A stretch of 64,000 nt of DNA from an uncultured Granulosicoccaceae bacterium (GTDB lineage: Bacteria > Pseudomonadota > Gammaproteobacteria > Granulosicoccales > Granulosicoccaceae), in contig CALHOI010000003.1 in NCBI GenBank assembly GCA_938035525.1, positions 1-64,000 of the forward strand, read 5' to 3'. The first letter of the stretch is position 1. Every line of letters begins with the position of its first letter. The translations under genes and the position numbers were made by a program. The notes below the pieces were generated by a model. That model was not told the DNA's origin. It ran no database searches and saw nothing but the letters and a program-made list of their open reading frames with translations. Below are positions 53,990-63,069 of this stretch, one piece after another.

Positions 53990-55287
53990 TACCCACCCCG
54001 CGTCTACTTTGGCTTGGCGTTTTATTGGCAGCAAGCGCGCTACCGCTGGCTTATAACTCGGCCCTGTTCGTACCATGGCTTATTCTGCCTGCAGCGTTAC
54101 TGTTGCTGACGGTGTTCGATTGGCTTAGCGTGCGCAATATAAAACTAGCAGGTACTCGAAGCATACGAAACGTACTGTCACACGGACAGTGGAACGACGT
54201 GGGTCTTAACATAAGCAACACCAGCAAAAAAAACGTGAATCTGATGGTTCATGACTTGCACCCACAGTTGTGTCAGGTTCGAGGGCTTCCTCGAAAACTG
54301 AGCTTACCGGCTCGAGAAACCACACGCATAAATTATGAGAGCATGGCGAAAGTTCGTGGCCAAATGAACTTCACCGGTATAGACACCCAGGTGTCCACCG
54401 TCTTGGGTCTGTGGTATCGGCAAAGTGTTTTACCGTGTAAAAGCAGCGTTAAGGTTTACCCGAATTTTAAAAACAGCAAGCTATTCGGTTTATTACTCAG
54501 CAAGCGGAATCTGGACAACATGGGTGTTCGCCGCTTGCCACGCCCCGGCGAGGGAAGCGACTTTCATCAGCTACGCGAATACCGCGAAGGTGACAGCTTA
54601 AGGCAGATTGACTGGAAAGCAACCGCCAGAATGCAAAAACTGATCGCCAGAGAGTACGCACAAGAGCGTGATCAGCAAATTGTGTTTTTACTGGATTGCA
54701 GTATGCGCATGCGACATCAGGACGAGCGCTCATCGCACATGGACGACACATTAAATGCAGTGGTATTGCTGTCTCATGTTGCACTACAACAAGGTGATGC
54801 TACAGGCATCATGACCTTTGGTGGTGTTGATCGCTGGATACCACCTGCCAAAGGCATGCGTGCAGCACGTCGCCTTATGGACGGTCTCTATGATTTGGAA
54901 GCCACGCGTGAATTACCCGACTATGTGCAAGCGGTTGAAGCACTTGCTGTTAGGCTGCGACGCCGGGCATTGGTTATTCTTATTACCAACTTGCGTAACG
55001 AAGACGGACAATCTGCATTACGTGCGCTACAGCGATTAAAAGGCAAACACCTGGTGCTTATGGCAGACCTTCGCGAATCAGATTTGGATGCGGCGATAAA
55101 AAGTGAACCCACGAACACCGAAGAAGCCTTACTGTGGCTTAGCGCTGAAAATTATCGACTGGAACGAGTCAGGCAGCATAAACTTGCCACAGCAAGCGGT
55201 GCAAAGCTTATTGATGTGGCGCCGCGTGATTTATCGGCCGATTTAATTACAAGATACCTGGCTATAAAGCGCCTTGGTCAGCTTTAA
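53986..55287 (+). CDS. DUF58 (vWA-like) protein
   Basis: 433 aa, GTG start overlapping the MoxR stop (GTGA). Two N-terminal membrane helices (about 4-40), a beta-rich region, then the DUF58 signature LREYREGDSLRQIDWKATAR near 200-220 and a vWA-like fold with a partial MIDAS: DCSMRM in place of DxSxS. Predicted partner of the MoxR ATPase in a membrane complex. Final gene of the operon; its 3' end overlaps the convergent glycosyltransferase gene by 4 bases. Confidence 0.93.
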   Translation: MIPTPRLLWLGVLLAASALPLAYNSALFVPWLILPAALLLLTVFDWLSVRNIKLAGTRSIRNVLSHGQWNDVGLNISNTSKKNVNLMVHDLHPQLCQVRGLPRKLSLPARETTRINYESMAKVRGQMNFTGIDTQVSTVLGLWYRQSVLPCKSSVKVYPNFKNSKLFGLLLSKRNLDNMGVRRLPRPGEGSDFHQLREYREGDSLRQIDWKATARMQKLIAREYAQERDQQIVFLLDCSMRMRHQDERSSHMDDTLNAVVLLSHVALQQGDATGIMTFGGVDRWIPPAKGMRAARRLMDGLYDLEATRELPDYVQAVEALAVRLRRRALVILITNLRNEDGQSALRALQRLKGKHLVLMADLRESDLDAAIKSEPTNTEEALLWLSAENYRLERVRQHKLATASGAKLIDVAPRDLSADLITRYLAIKRLGQL

Positions 55288-56405
55288 GTATCGGCCGTAA
55301 ACAACTGCTCGTATTGATCAACCATGTGCTGCATATCGAAGTGCGCCAGTGCATAAGATTGCGCAAACGCTGACATACTGCTCAATAGCTCGGGGTTGGA
55401 GAGTATTTTTTCAACTGCATCAGCCAGTGCCAGCGGGTCTTTTTCAACCAGTATGCCGCCAAACTGATTGTCTTTAATCGCAATGGCATCAGCTGAACCA
55501 CCCGCTTTGGTCAAAACAACCGGGGTTCCGGCTGCCTGTGCTTCCAGCGCGGTAAGCGGGTGCCCTTCTCTGTCGGATGACAACACAAACACATCCAGCG
55601 CTGATAATACATCTGGTATGTCTGATCGTGCGCCTGCAAGGACAACATGATCTTGAAGCTGTTTGTTTTCAACGGCTGCTTCTATGTCTGGCTTTAGTTC
55701 TCCATCGCCAACCAAAATCACTTTGAAGTTATCCAGCCTGGTTTTCAATGCATCCACCATCTCCAGCAACCGGTTATGATTTTTCGCACTGACCATTCTG
55801 CCCACAGTACCAATCAGCGTCTCGTTGTTAGGCGCCCATTGTGCTCGTAACGCTGCACCATCACCAGCGGCATAGCGTTGTGTGTCTACCCCGTTATTAA
55901 TCACACACACCAGGTTTTGCGCAATACCGATATCTTGGGTGTAAAAGTCTGCCGTGTCGTTAGATACAGCGACTAACTTTCTGGTTGATTTGGCCAGTAA
56001 CCTATCCAGGGTTTTATAGTGCGCCGGTTTCCATGTATCACGACTGTGTTCAGTCACCACAACCGGAATACCACTTCGCAGTAAACTTAGGCGCGTCCAC
56101 AAGTTAGCTGTCCACAGGTGACTGTTTACCGCGGTGGGGTTGATGCCTTGAATTAACGCTCGCAGGCGACGTGGTAAGCGTAAATCCGCACCGGGATTTT
56201 TGTTGAGTACGTGTAAATGCACATCGGTATGGAGCTTCTGTGCTAATTCGCCCTCTTTGGTTAAACACACCATGTGGACGTGCCAAGATTTGGCAATAAA
56301 CTGATTGGCCATGGCCACCAGCATTTGCTCAGCACCACCCACAGTGAGCGCCTCAATGCAAAAAACGATGGTTTTGTCGTTTGCTGAATTCACAAAAATA
56401 GCCAC
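55284..56405 (-). CDS. Family 4 glycosyltransferase
   Basis: 373 aa, GTG start uncertain (a second GTG lies four codons later). GT-B fold: N-terminal GGAEQMLVAMANQF acceptor-side loop; C-terminal nucleotide-sugar domain with GTVGRMVSAKNHNRLL and the EX7E-type stretch SDREGHPLTALEAQAAG. Probably transfers a hexose during exopolysaccharide or lipopolysaccharide assembly at the cytoplasmic face (family knowledge). It lies 20 bases downstream of a second glycosyltransferase on the same strand, so they form a small operon. Confidence 0.88.
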   Translation of the reverse strand: MAIFVNSANDKTIVFCIEALTVGGAEQMLVAMANQFIAKSWHVHMVCLTKEGELAQKLHTDVHLHVLNKNPGADLRLPRRLRALIQGINPTAVNSHLWTANLWTRLSLLRSGIPVVVTEHSRDTWKPAHYKTLDRLLAKSTRKLVAVSNDTADFYTQDIGIAQNLVCVINNGVDTQRYAAGDGAALRAQWAPNNETLIGTVGRMVSAKNHNRLLEMVDALKTRLDNFKVILVGDGELKPDIEAAVENKQLQDHVVLAGARSDIPDVLSALDVFVLSSDREGHPLTALEAQAAGTPVVLTKAGGSADAIAIKDNQFGGILVEKDPLALADAVEKILSNPELLSSMSAFAQSYALAHFDMQHMVDQYEQLFTADT

Positions 56406-56425
56406 TTAAAAAACAAAGCTGATTG

Positions 56426-57688
56426 CTACGTGACTTTACCAGGCACATAACGGTTGAATAAATCAATCAGCTCATCGATGTTTTTCTGCTGATCAAATAG
56501 CTGGCCGACTTTAGTGAATCCGTTTTCACTGATTGACTGGGCAAGCTCAAGGTCTTGCGCAACGGCTGCAATGGCTGCAGCAAACCCTTCCACATCATCA
56601 ACCTCAACCAGTTGCCCGGTTTTCCCTGACTCCAGTAGTTCGGGTATCGCACTGACCCGCGTGCTGACCACCGGTACGCGCAGCGCCATCGCTTCTGCGA
56701 TGACATTGGGAATACCATCGGGTGGGTGCCCCGGTATTAAGCGCGGTGCCAGACAAAACATATCGGCTTGCTCAAGCGTGGAGAGCACGTCTTCAAATGC
56801 CAGGCCACCACGAAACACAACGGCGTCTTCCACAGATTCACTGCGAGCCAGCGCATGCAACTCGGTGTCTATTGGACCAGAACCAATAAGTTGCAGTTCG
56901 AAGTCAATATTGTATTGCCGACGTAACAATCCACACGCCTTAATCAGTACGTCGTGCCCTTTCGTTGGCACAAGCCTGCCAATACTAACGAGCTTAAGCT
57001 TCTGGTTTTCGCTGCGCTCGTTGAAGGTACGCTCACTTGAGCGCTCCATGACCCTAGGGTCCAGGCCGTGATAATTTAGGTGGACATCTTCAGGCTGTTT
57101 TAAATCCAGTTGGTTTTGCAGGTGGTTACAAAAATAACCGCTGCAGACCACACTGAATGCAGCATCGTCGAGTTTGTAACTTAAAAATCGATTGGGTGAA
57201 AATATATCTTCACCATGAATGGCAGCTGACCAGGTGACACCGTGTATCTGTTGTAAAAACCAGCAGGCAGTGGTCGGGATGTTAGCCCAGTGCCCATGCC
57301 AATGCTCAATGCCCCGCGCTGAACCCAATTGATAAAACCGCAGAGTCAAAGGCAATATGGCCAGATTTTTAACGATGTCCATGGGCCTGTCACGACCGTG
57401 CCAGATCACCTTGGCAATTGCCTTAATCGTTTTGACTGGCCGGGTCAACAGGGTGACAAAAAACGCCTTAAGCGTGGCAATGGTAATCAGCTTTTCATAG
57501 CTTGTGCGTTCTTCACTGAGACGAATAGCATCATCGATAGTAATGGGGTCGCGCGGAAACTGCAGACTGAAAATATCAAACTGCAGGCCACGCTTTTCCA
57601 GCGCCACAAGTTCGCGCAGAATGAAGGTCTCATGCAGCTCGGGAAACATCGAAATGATGATTCCGAAGCGCGGTTTTGAAGAATCCAA
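56426..57688 (-). CDS. Family 4 glycosyltransferase, WcaL-like
   Basis: 420 aa starting at TTG 57688, supported by AGGA six bases upstream; no ATG is suitably placed. The N-terminus FGIIISMFPELHETFILREL is typical of colanic acid/EPS transferases of the WcaL type. C-terminal GT4 domain with SIGRLVPTKGHDVLIKA and GHPPDGIPNVIAEAMA. Likely cytoplasmic-face assembly of an exopolysaccharide repeat unit; no polymerase or flippase gene is nearby, so the pathway is incomplete in this window. Confidence 0.87.
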   Translation of the reverse strand: MDSSKPRFGIIISMFPELHETFILRELVALEKRGLQFDIFSLQFPRDPITIDDAIRLSEERTSYEKLITIATLKAFFVTLLTRPVKTIKAIAKVIWHGRDRPMDIVKNLAILPLTLRFYQLGSARGIEHWHGHWANIPTTACWFLQQIHGVTWSAAIHGEDIFSPNRFLSYKLDDAAFSVVCSGYFCNHLQNQLDLKQPEDVHLNYHGLDPRVMERSSERTFNERSENQKLKLVSIGRLVPTKGHDVLIKACGLLRRQYNIDFELQLIGSGPIDTELHALARSESVEDAVVFRGGLAFEDVLSTLEQADMFCLAPRLIPGHPPDGIPNVIAEAMALRVPVVSTRVSAIPELLESGKTGQLVEVDDVEGFAAAIAAVAQDLELAQSISENGFTKVGQLFDQQKNIDELIDLFNRYVPGKVT

Positions 57689-57739
57689 AATGTGTCCTGT
57701 TGACCTGTGGGTCCGTGTTAATTAAGCACGCTTGCTAAC

Positions 57740-58135
57740 CTAACCATTGCCTTTTTTACGCAGCCGGCGCGTTGATGTTCTGAACGCCAATGGTATGGTG
57801 ATACAGGTAAACAGATAGGCAATAGCCACGCCGAATCCCTCAACAATGGACTCTTTGCCCCACCATTGAGACACTGGTGTTGTATCCAGGCCGGAGGGCC
57901 AATAGACGTAAACCCCGAAAGCCAGAATGACAATGGCACAAAACAGCAGTATGCGTCCCAGTAAAGTTGTGAATCTGTGTGGCACGAATGCCGCCAGCCC
58001 CAGGGCCATGGCGGGAACCAGATAAATGATCGCCCAATAGATTCCGTCGTCGTCGTTGTACTGCAGTCCAGCAAAGACCAGCATAACCACCATCAGGAGC
58101 GCATAAACAATTGTCATTCGATTTCGCTTCTTCAT
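57740..58135 (-). CDS. TMEM220-like small membrane protein
   Basis: 131 aa with four hydrophobic segments (about 8-24, 32-52, 60-80, 102-120). The first loop has LQYNDDDGIYWAIIY, the LQxNDPDxxxW motif characteristic of the transmembrane 220 family, found from bacteria to humans and of unknown function. It precedes the glycosyltransferase genes on the same strand (51 bases), possibly in one transcript. Confidence 0.8.
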   Translation of the reverse strand: MKKRNRMTIVYALLMVVMLVFAGLQYNDDDGIYWAIIYLVPAMALGLAAFVPHRFTTLLGRILLFCAIVILAFGVYVYWPSGLDTTPVSQWWGKESIVEGFGVAIAYLFTCITIPLAFRTSTRRLRKKGNG

Positions 58136-58205
58136 TGCATCGGTGGCATGAATATATCATTTCAATCGCCCTCAGCGCAGTCAAAAGTGATCTAGAGAGG
58201 ACGAT

Positions 58206-59303
58206 ATGGCACCTCAATCCAACGCAAACGTCAATTTATCTGACACATCTCACGATCAGGGGGTCAATGCTGTCGAAGTGATGACGCTTGCGGACGCAGC
58301 CAGCGCTAACAAGCTACCCGTGTATTTCAATTCTTCACCGTTTTTACTCGATAATGACGCTTTGCGGGACATCATAGACAGTGTGGCCGTGCACCGGCCT
58401 CAGCCACTTTCGGTCATTATTGACGAGCGCACACAGGAGCAACACCCTGATCTGATGCTGAGTATCCAGACCTACTGCTATCACATTGACGACCTGATTG
58501 ATCTTCACACTGTTGAATTAGGCTCATCGAAAAAACCGCAAACCGAGCTCAGCTCGTTGCAACAATGTGCAATAGTGATTGGGCCACAAGCCCTGCTTAA
58601 TGCCATGCAGGCTGCCTATAGCGACGACAAAACGATTATTTACATTCCTGACAACCTTGATGATCAATTAAATTTACATCAGTTACTGCAGGCCGATCAG
58701 CAGCAAACCATCATTTGCCTGGTTAACACCGGCATGTACAGCGACGAAGATGAATTGCGCTTACGTTCGGGGTTGGTTCGGGCAGCAAACCTGGCCATCG
58801 CGCAGGATGCTCATTTATTCGCATGGATGGAAAATGATGCCAGCGAACTGATCAAACGCGACGCTGATGCTTTAGCCTATCTGATCATGCAATACTGTTC
58901 CGTTGCAGAAACCGATTCAACCCCGGCGGTGGAACGTGAATCTCAAGCTATTGAGCAAATTGTAAAAGCTGCGGGAGAGGCGTGCACATCAGCCGATGCG
59001 CAGGCTATGCTTATAGCGATGAAAGCGCATTTGTCGACAACCGAAGGCTCAATGGCTGAAGGTCAAGACATCAGGGTATGGCAACTGTTAAATGCACTGG
59101 GTTGCACGTTGTGGTTTGATTCGTTACAAAGCCATACCGTGCAAAGCGATATAGACTTGTTGGGTTTGACTCAGGTCGCCATGCTTAAAGAGCTTGGTGT
59201 ACTTGAAGAACCAAGTGTACTTGAAGCAGAGACACCTAAAACGCAAACCCTCAGTACCGACCATATCAAGTCCACTTTTCAGTGGCTAAGCGATCAGCAT
59301 TAA
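58206..59303 (+). CDS. AroB-like (dehydroquinate synthase fold) protein without catalytic residues
   Basis: 365 aa, close to AroB length. Residues about 178-251 align without gaps to the AroB C-terminal domain: SGL-x(9)-I-x(2)-D-x(3)-F-x-W-x-E, then L-x(3)-D-x(2)-A-x-AY-x-I-x(3)-C and VERES where AroB has DERET. The AroB residues needed for catalysis are gone: SGLAEVIK is SGLVRAAN here, and the GHTFGH zinc motif and GGGxxGD NAD loop cannot be found. The N-terminal half keeps the expected strand pattern (PLSVIIDERT where AroB has VMLVTNETL). Likely a binding or regulatory pseudoenzyme. AGAGAGGA precedes the start. An unsupported alternative is chance similarity. Confidence 0.68.
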   Translation: MAPQSNANVNLSDTSHDQGVNAVEVMTLADAASANKLPVYFNSSPFLLDNDALRDIIDSVAVHRPQPLSVIIDERTQEQHPDLMLSIQTYCYHIDDLIDLHTVELGSSKKPQTELSSLQQCAIVIGPQALLNAMQAAYSDDKTIIYIPDNLDDQLNLHQLLQADQQQTIICLVNTGMYSDEDELRLRSGLVRAANLAIAQDAHLFAWMENDASELIKRDADALAYLIMQYCSVAETDSTPAVERESQAIEQIVKAAGEACTSADAQAMLIAMKAHLSTTEGSMAEGQDIRVWQLLNALGCTLWFDSLQSHTVQSDIDLLGLTQVAMLKELGVLEEPSVLEAETPKTQTLSTDHIKSTFQWLSDQH

Positions 59304-59391
59304 CTGCAACAAATGTAGACGTTAGTTGCTGTCGTTGGTATTGGTGTATTAGGCTACGTGAATCAGGCTACATGACAAGACACGTTACAAG

Positions 59392-61218
59392 ATGCAAGAC
59401 TCTCCTCTACTGACCATTGCCCTGCTCGCCGGTCTGTGCGCCATTTGCCAATGGTTAGCGTGGCGACTTAAACAACCTTCGATTGTTTTTCTGCTGACGG
59501 CCGGGCTGCTTGTCGGTCCCATACTGGGCATCTTCGACCCGACAGAGTCATTGGGCGATGCGTTATTCCCGTTTGTTTCGGTAGCGGTCGCCATCATTTT
59601 ATTTGAGGGCGGTTTAACCTTAAACCTGTCGGATATCAAAGGCCACGGGAAGGTTGTCACTCGGTTAATCAGTGTTGGCGTGCTAATCACATGGTTACTG
59701 CTAACCGTGACCGTGCATTTTGTGTTTTCCCTGTCCTGGCAGATATCGTTTGTGTTTGGCTCAATTGCAGTGGTCAGCGGACCCACTGTGATCAAACCTT
59801 TGCTGCGTACTGTTCGTCCTTCCGACAAGATTGGTCACTTATTGCATTGGGAAGGCATTCTTATTGATCCGGTTGGCGTATTCCTGGCGTTACTGGTTTT
59901 CGAGTATGTGTTACTGGGTCAACCGGGATTGGCTGCCACTAAAATCGCCATTATCCTGGCCAAACTGGTTGGCACTGGTTTATTGTTGGGTGTTGCCGCT
60001 GGCTACGCTGCCGAAGTGGCTTTACGCCGATATCTGATACCCGATTTTCTTAAAAACGTACTGACACTGATGTTTGTGATTATCGTGTTTGCTCTGTCTG
60101 AATCAGTGCAACACGAATCGGGTCTGTTAGCTGTGATAGTCATGGGTGTATGGCTCGCCAATGCACGTGGATTGCACATACACGAAATACTGCATTTCAA
60201 GGAAGACCTAACGGTTTTATTGATTTCAACCTTATTTATATTATTAGCCGCAAGAGTCGACTTAAGCAACTTGCCGTTTTTCCTTGGCGGTGTGTTGTTG
60301 ATGATTCTCATTGCGCAATTTATTATTCGGCCCATTAATGTCTGGGTATGTACATTGGAAAGCGAACTCAACAATCGTGAGCGACTGTTTCTTGCCTGGA
60401 TAGCACCACGAGGTATTGTGGCTGCTGCTGTATCGTCACTGTTTGCACTACGGCTAGAAGAAGTTGGCGTACCACAAACCGAATACTTGGTGCCACTGAC
60501 ATTCAGTTTAATCATTGGCACGGTGGTTATTCAAAGTTTCACCGCTAAACGATTAGCAGATAGTCTTGGCATCAGTAACCCCGAGCCTAATGGCGTGCTC
60601 ATCCATGGCGTTAACGGCATGGCTTTGGCCATTGGCACCGCACTGCGAGAGCAAAACATTAAAGTACAATACTCTGATACATCTTGGAGCAGCGTCAGAC
60701 GAGCACGACAATCCGGTTTTGAAGCCTACCATGGCAACCCGGCATCAGGGCACGCCGAAGAAAACCTTGATCTTCAGGGTATCGGTAAACTACTGGCACT
60801 GTCGACAAACAAAGATGCCAACGCATTAGCCGGCATACATTTTCGATCTGAGTTTGGATCTAACTCGGTTTTTACGTTGGAGTCGGCCTCTGACGATGAT
60901 GTTTTTGAACGCTTTGATATAGCCAATCGCCACAGAGGCAATGCCTTATTTGATGAAACGTTAAATTACTCGCGGCTAAAAAGATTGGTTAAGTCGGGGG
61001 ACGTGCACCACATTACGTTACCAGAAGCAGATACAAAAGAAGATGATGTAGCACAAGATAGCATCCGTGATGATGACCTTAAAATGTTTGCGATCAGCAA
61101 AGCGCGAAAATTACATATATACGGAGCGGCCGAGCAGTTCTCGCCAAAAGCGGGCTGGACTGTGGTGGTTTTAAGACAGAGTTTGGATAAACCCGCAGCA
61201 GATGGACAGGTAACATAG
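59392..61218 (+). CDS. CPA1-family Na+/H+ (cation:proton) antiporter with TrkA-like tail
   Basis: 608 aa. About 12-13 membrane helices in residues 5-395, including ILFEGGLTLNL and the ion-site region WEGILIDPVGVFLALL, where NhaP-type antiporters have an acidic pair. The soluble C-terminal part (about 400-600) is a degenerate Rossmann-like TrkA-N domain (NGVLIHGVNGMALAIGTAL) in which the GxGxxG loop is changed, so nucleotide binding is doubtful, plus a further regulatory region. Probably pH or Na+ homeostasis in the inner membrane. It lies 88 bases after the AroB-like gene on the same strand. Confidence 0.88.
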   Translation: MQDSPLLTIALLAGLCAICQWLAWRLKQPSIVFLLTAGLLVGPILGIFDPTESLGDALFPFVSVAVAIILFEGGLTLNLSDIKGHGKVVTRLISVGVLITWLLLTVTVHFVFSLSWQISFVFGSIAVVSGPTVIKPLLRTVRPSDKIGHLLHWEGILIDPVGVFLALLVFEYVLLGQPGLAATKIAIILAKLVGTGLLLGVAAGYAAEVALRRYLIPDFLKNVLTLMFVIIVFALSESVQHESGLLAVIVMGVWLANARGLHIHEILHFKEDLTVLLISTLFILLAARVDLSNLPFFLGGVLLMILIAQFIIRPINVWVCTLESELNNRERLFLAWIAPRGIVAAAVSSLFALRLEEVGVPQTEYLVPLTFSLIIGTVVIQSFTAKRLADSLGISNPEPNGVLIHGVNGMALAIGTALREQNIKVQYSDTSWSSVRRARQSGFEAYHGNPASGHAEENLDLQGIGKLLALSTNKDANALAGIHFRSEFGSNSVFTLESASDDDVFERFDIANRHRGNALFDETLNYSRLKRLVKSGDVHHITLPEADTKEDDVAQDSIRDDDLKMFAISKARKLHIYGAAEQFSPKAGWTVVVLRQSLDKPAADGQVT

Positions 61219-61280
61219 AAGTTGTTTTGAAACCTGGCGCGTGACTTCGCAGTAGCACAGATCACTATTGCATCCTTGAT

Positions 61281-62090
61281 TTAGCCGATCGGAACAATAA
61301 CTTCCGTCAGTAGTTGCTCGACCGGTGTGTCTGCAGGATCATTCAGGTATACCTCGCGCATGGGACCATCCTGTTCGTGGCCGTGTACCTGAATTGCCGC
61401 GAATACAGCATGGTAAGCCAATCCCAGCTCTTCATAGGCTCCCTGATGCAGACACCATGCTACCGGAGTGGCATCAAGTACCAATAATCGTGTTTCAGGC
61501 ACCTCGTCATTCACCACATTTGTGCAAGCGTGGACATTTAGCACACCGTCCTGATCAGGCATTTCGTTAATGCACATAACAAAGTCAGGCGCTTCGATAC
61601 CTGCTGTAGACAAAGAGTCAATTAAGGCCATAGTGGCAACCGTTGAGTCTTCCAGCATATCCTCAACGTGTGTTTCAATTGTGCGCGCCAGTACACGGCG
61701 CGCAGGCTCGGTTCTAAACTTAACGTTATGTGGCAACAACGATTGTTCACGTTGTAAACGACGCACAGACGCAAGTGCCTGTTTTTTGTGTGCAAGCTCT
61801 CGACTCAGCTGTTCGGCCTGCTGGTCAAGGACGGAGTCTACCGTTGACGTCTCGGCCCGTAGTAGCTGTTTGATCATCGGTATTGAAAAATCAAGTGAGC
61901 GCAACATACTTATTGCTACTGCTGTGTGCGCTTGATCGCGCCGGTAGTATCGATAACCGGTGTTTGGATCAATGTAAGCTGGAATCAGTAATTTCTGCTC
62001 ATCGTAGTGACGAAGTGCTTTGATACTTAGTCGGCAACTGGCCGCAAAACGGCCAATTGGCATGAGATTTACCGTAGAGAGCTTAGTCAT
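61281..62090 (-). CDS. MerR-family regulator with GyrI-like effector domain (BmrR-like)
   Basis: 269 aa. MerR helix-turn-helix with wing: IGRFAASCRLSIKALRHYDE and YIDPNTGYRYYRRDQ; then a coiled coil (about 80-118, SRELAHKKQALASVRRLQRE) and a GyrI-like small-molecule-binding domain (about 125-269). Same layout as BmrR and TipA-like multidrug regulators. The first nine residues before MPIGRF may not be translated. One base separates it from the VOC gene upstream, so the two are cotranscribed and may act in one detoxification or resistance response. Confidence 0.88.
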   Translation of the reverse strand: MTKLSTVNLMPIGRFAASCRLSIKALRHYDEQKLLIPAYIDPNTGYRYYRRDQAHTAVAISMLRSLDFSIPMIKQLLRAETSTVDSVLDQQAEQLSRELAHKKQALASVRRLQREQSLLPHNVKFRTEPARRVLARTIETHVEDMLEDSTVATMALIDSLSTAGIEAPDFVMCINEMPDQDGVLNVHACTNVVNDEVPETRLLVLDATPVAWCLHQGAYEELGLAYHAVFAAIQVHGHEQDGPMREVYLNDPADTPVEQLLTEVIVPIG

Positions 62091-62091
62091 C

Positions 62092-62499
62092 TTATAACTG
62101 ATAGTGCTCAGTGAATTTTTTCGACGGTTCTATGAGTTTAACCACATCTACCAGCACACCACTCGGGTCGAGCACCATAAAGTGTCGTTGACCCCAGGGC
62201 TCGTCACGCAATGACATTTCGATATGCAGTCCAAGTTTCTTTGCTTTAGCATAGTACTGATCAGCATCCTCGACCTCCAGTGTCACGATCGTACCAGCTG
62301 GCATAGCCTGAAAGCGCTCGGGCACACTCGGATGATCGATCTTCACAAACCCAATCTGAATTGAACTATTGCCAGATGACTGCAATTGCACGTACCAGTC
62401 AATTTCAAATGCTGCGTGCATACCAAAAAGATTCTTATAGAAACCATGGCACTCGCCAATATATTCTGTACAAAGGACCGGAAAAAGACTATTCATCAT
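62092..62499 (-). CDS. VOC-superfamily (glyoxalase/bleomycin-resistance-like) protein
   Basis: 135 aa from ATG 62499 (AAAGG five to six bases upstream; a TTG and another ATG are adjacent). Two beta-alpha-beta-beta-beta modules: first TEYIGECHGFYKNLFGMHAAFEIDWYVQL in outline, second VEDADQYYAKAKKLGLHIEMSLRDEPWGQRHFMVLDPSGVLVDVV in outline. The pattern fits drug-binding or dioxygenase-like VOC proteins. The coupled MerR/BmrR-like gene suggests binding of a toxic compound (inference). Confidence 0.87.
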   Translation of the reverse strand: MMNSLFPVLCTEYIGECHGFYKNLFGMHAAFEIDWYVQLQSSGNSSIQIGFVKIDHPSVPERFQAMPAGTIVTLEVEDADQYYAKAKKLGLHIEMSLRDEPWGQRHFMVLDPSGVLVDVVKLIEPSKKFTEHYQL

Positions 62500-62593
62500 C
62501 AATACCTTTAAAGTTGGTTAGTTACTTGCCAAGTCGGGCTACGCCCTGACCTGATGAGAATGCAGTCTCCAGTTACAGGAGGGTCAAGCAATT

Positions 62594-63000
62594 TTATGAA
62601 ATATTGCGAGTGGCCAATTCGCGGTAAAGCGCCTCTTCGGATACGCCTATTTGTTCGGCCAGCACTTTCCACTGACCCTTGGGAGGTAACTTTCCTGCGT
62701 TCAATGCAATCCAGGCGTCAACACGGTCGCGTACCTTTTTAAGTCGCATTCAGATAGAGTTATTGCATCACAGTGATAATGCTTTGAGTAAACCGATGCC
62801 TCGGCCAGAATACACGGACCAACAGCCCGGCTTAATATCAGCCTGTTGCCATCCACCATGTGTCGCGTAAGCGCTATCTGGCCTGTTTGTAGCACAAATA
62901 AAAACTCGACAACATCGCCTCGAAAAAAGAGCGTGGTATCACTCTCACAATGAACAATGGAACCACCACTGGATACGGAGTTTAAAATGTCATCCAACAT
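62594..63000 (-). pseudogene. Frameshifted, shortened CRP/FNR-like regulator remnant
   Basis: From ATG 63000 the frame encodes a cyclic-nucleotide-binding-like barrel (TLFFRGDVVEFLFVLQTGQIA, ILAEASVYS) and stops at 62701-62703. In the -1 frame, continuing to 62594-62596, the sequence encodes a CRP-type helix-turn-helix: RVDAWIALNAG, LPPKGQWKVLAEQIGVSEEA, LYRELATRN. One extra base in the A5 run (T5 at 62736-62740 on + strand) would join them as DLKKVRDRVDAW. The usual ~45-residue dimer helix and the end of the HTH domain are absent, so a deletion has probably occurred too. The HTH part alone could be read from ATG 62749 (51 aa). The rest of 62503-62593 holds nothing recognisable. Confidence 0.7.
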
Positions 63001-63069
63001 GATAATGATCATGTCATAAAGCGTCGATTATTGACAAGCTAAAGGCTCGAAACTGAACGGCCGCCTGAT

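Noticed and set aside
62701-63000. Programmed -1 frameshift joining the CRP-like domains
   Set aside because: The site reads C TTA AAA AGG, which lacks the X XXY YYZ heptamer, and the missing dimer helix points to decay; a sequencing error remains possible.
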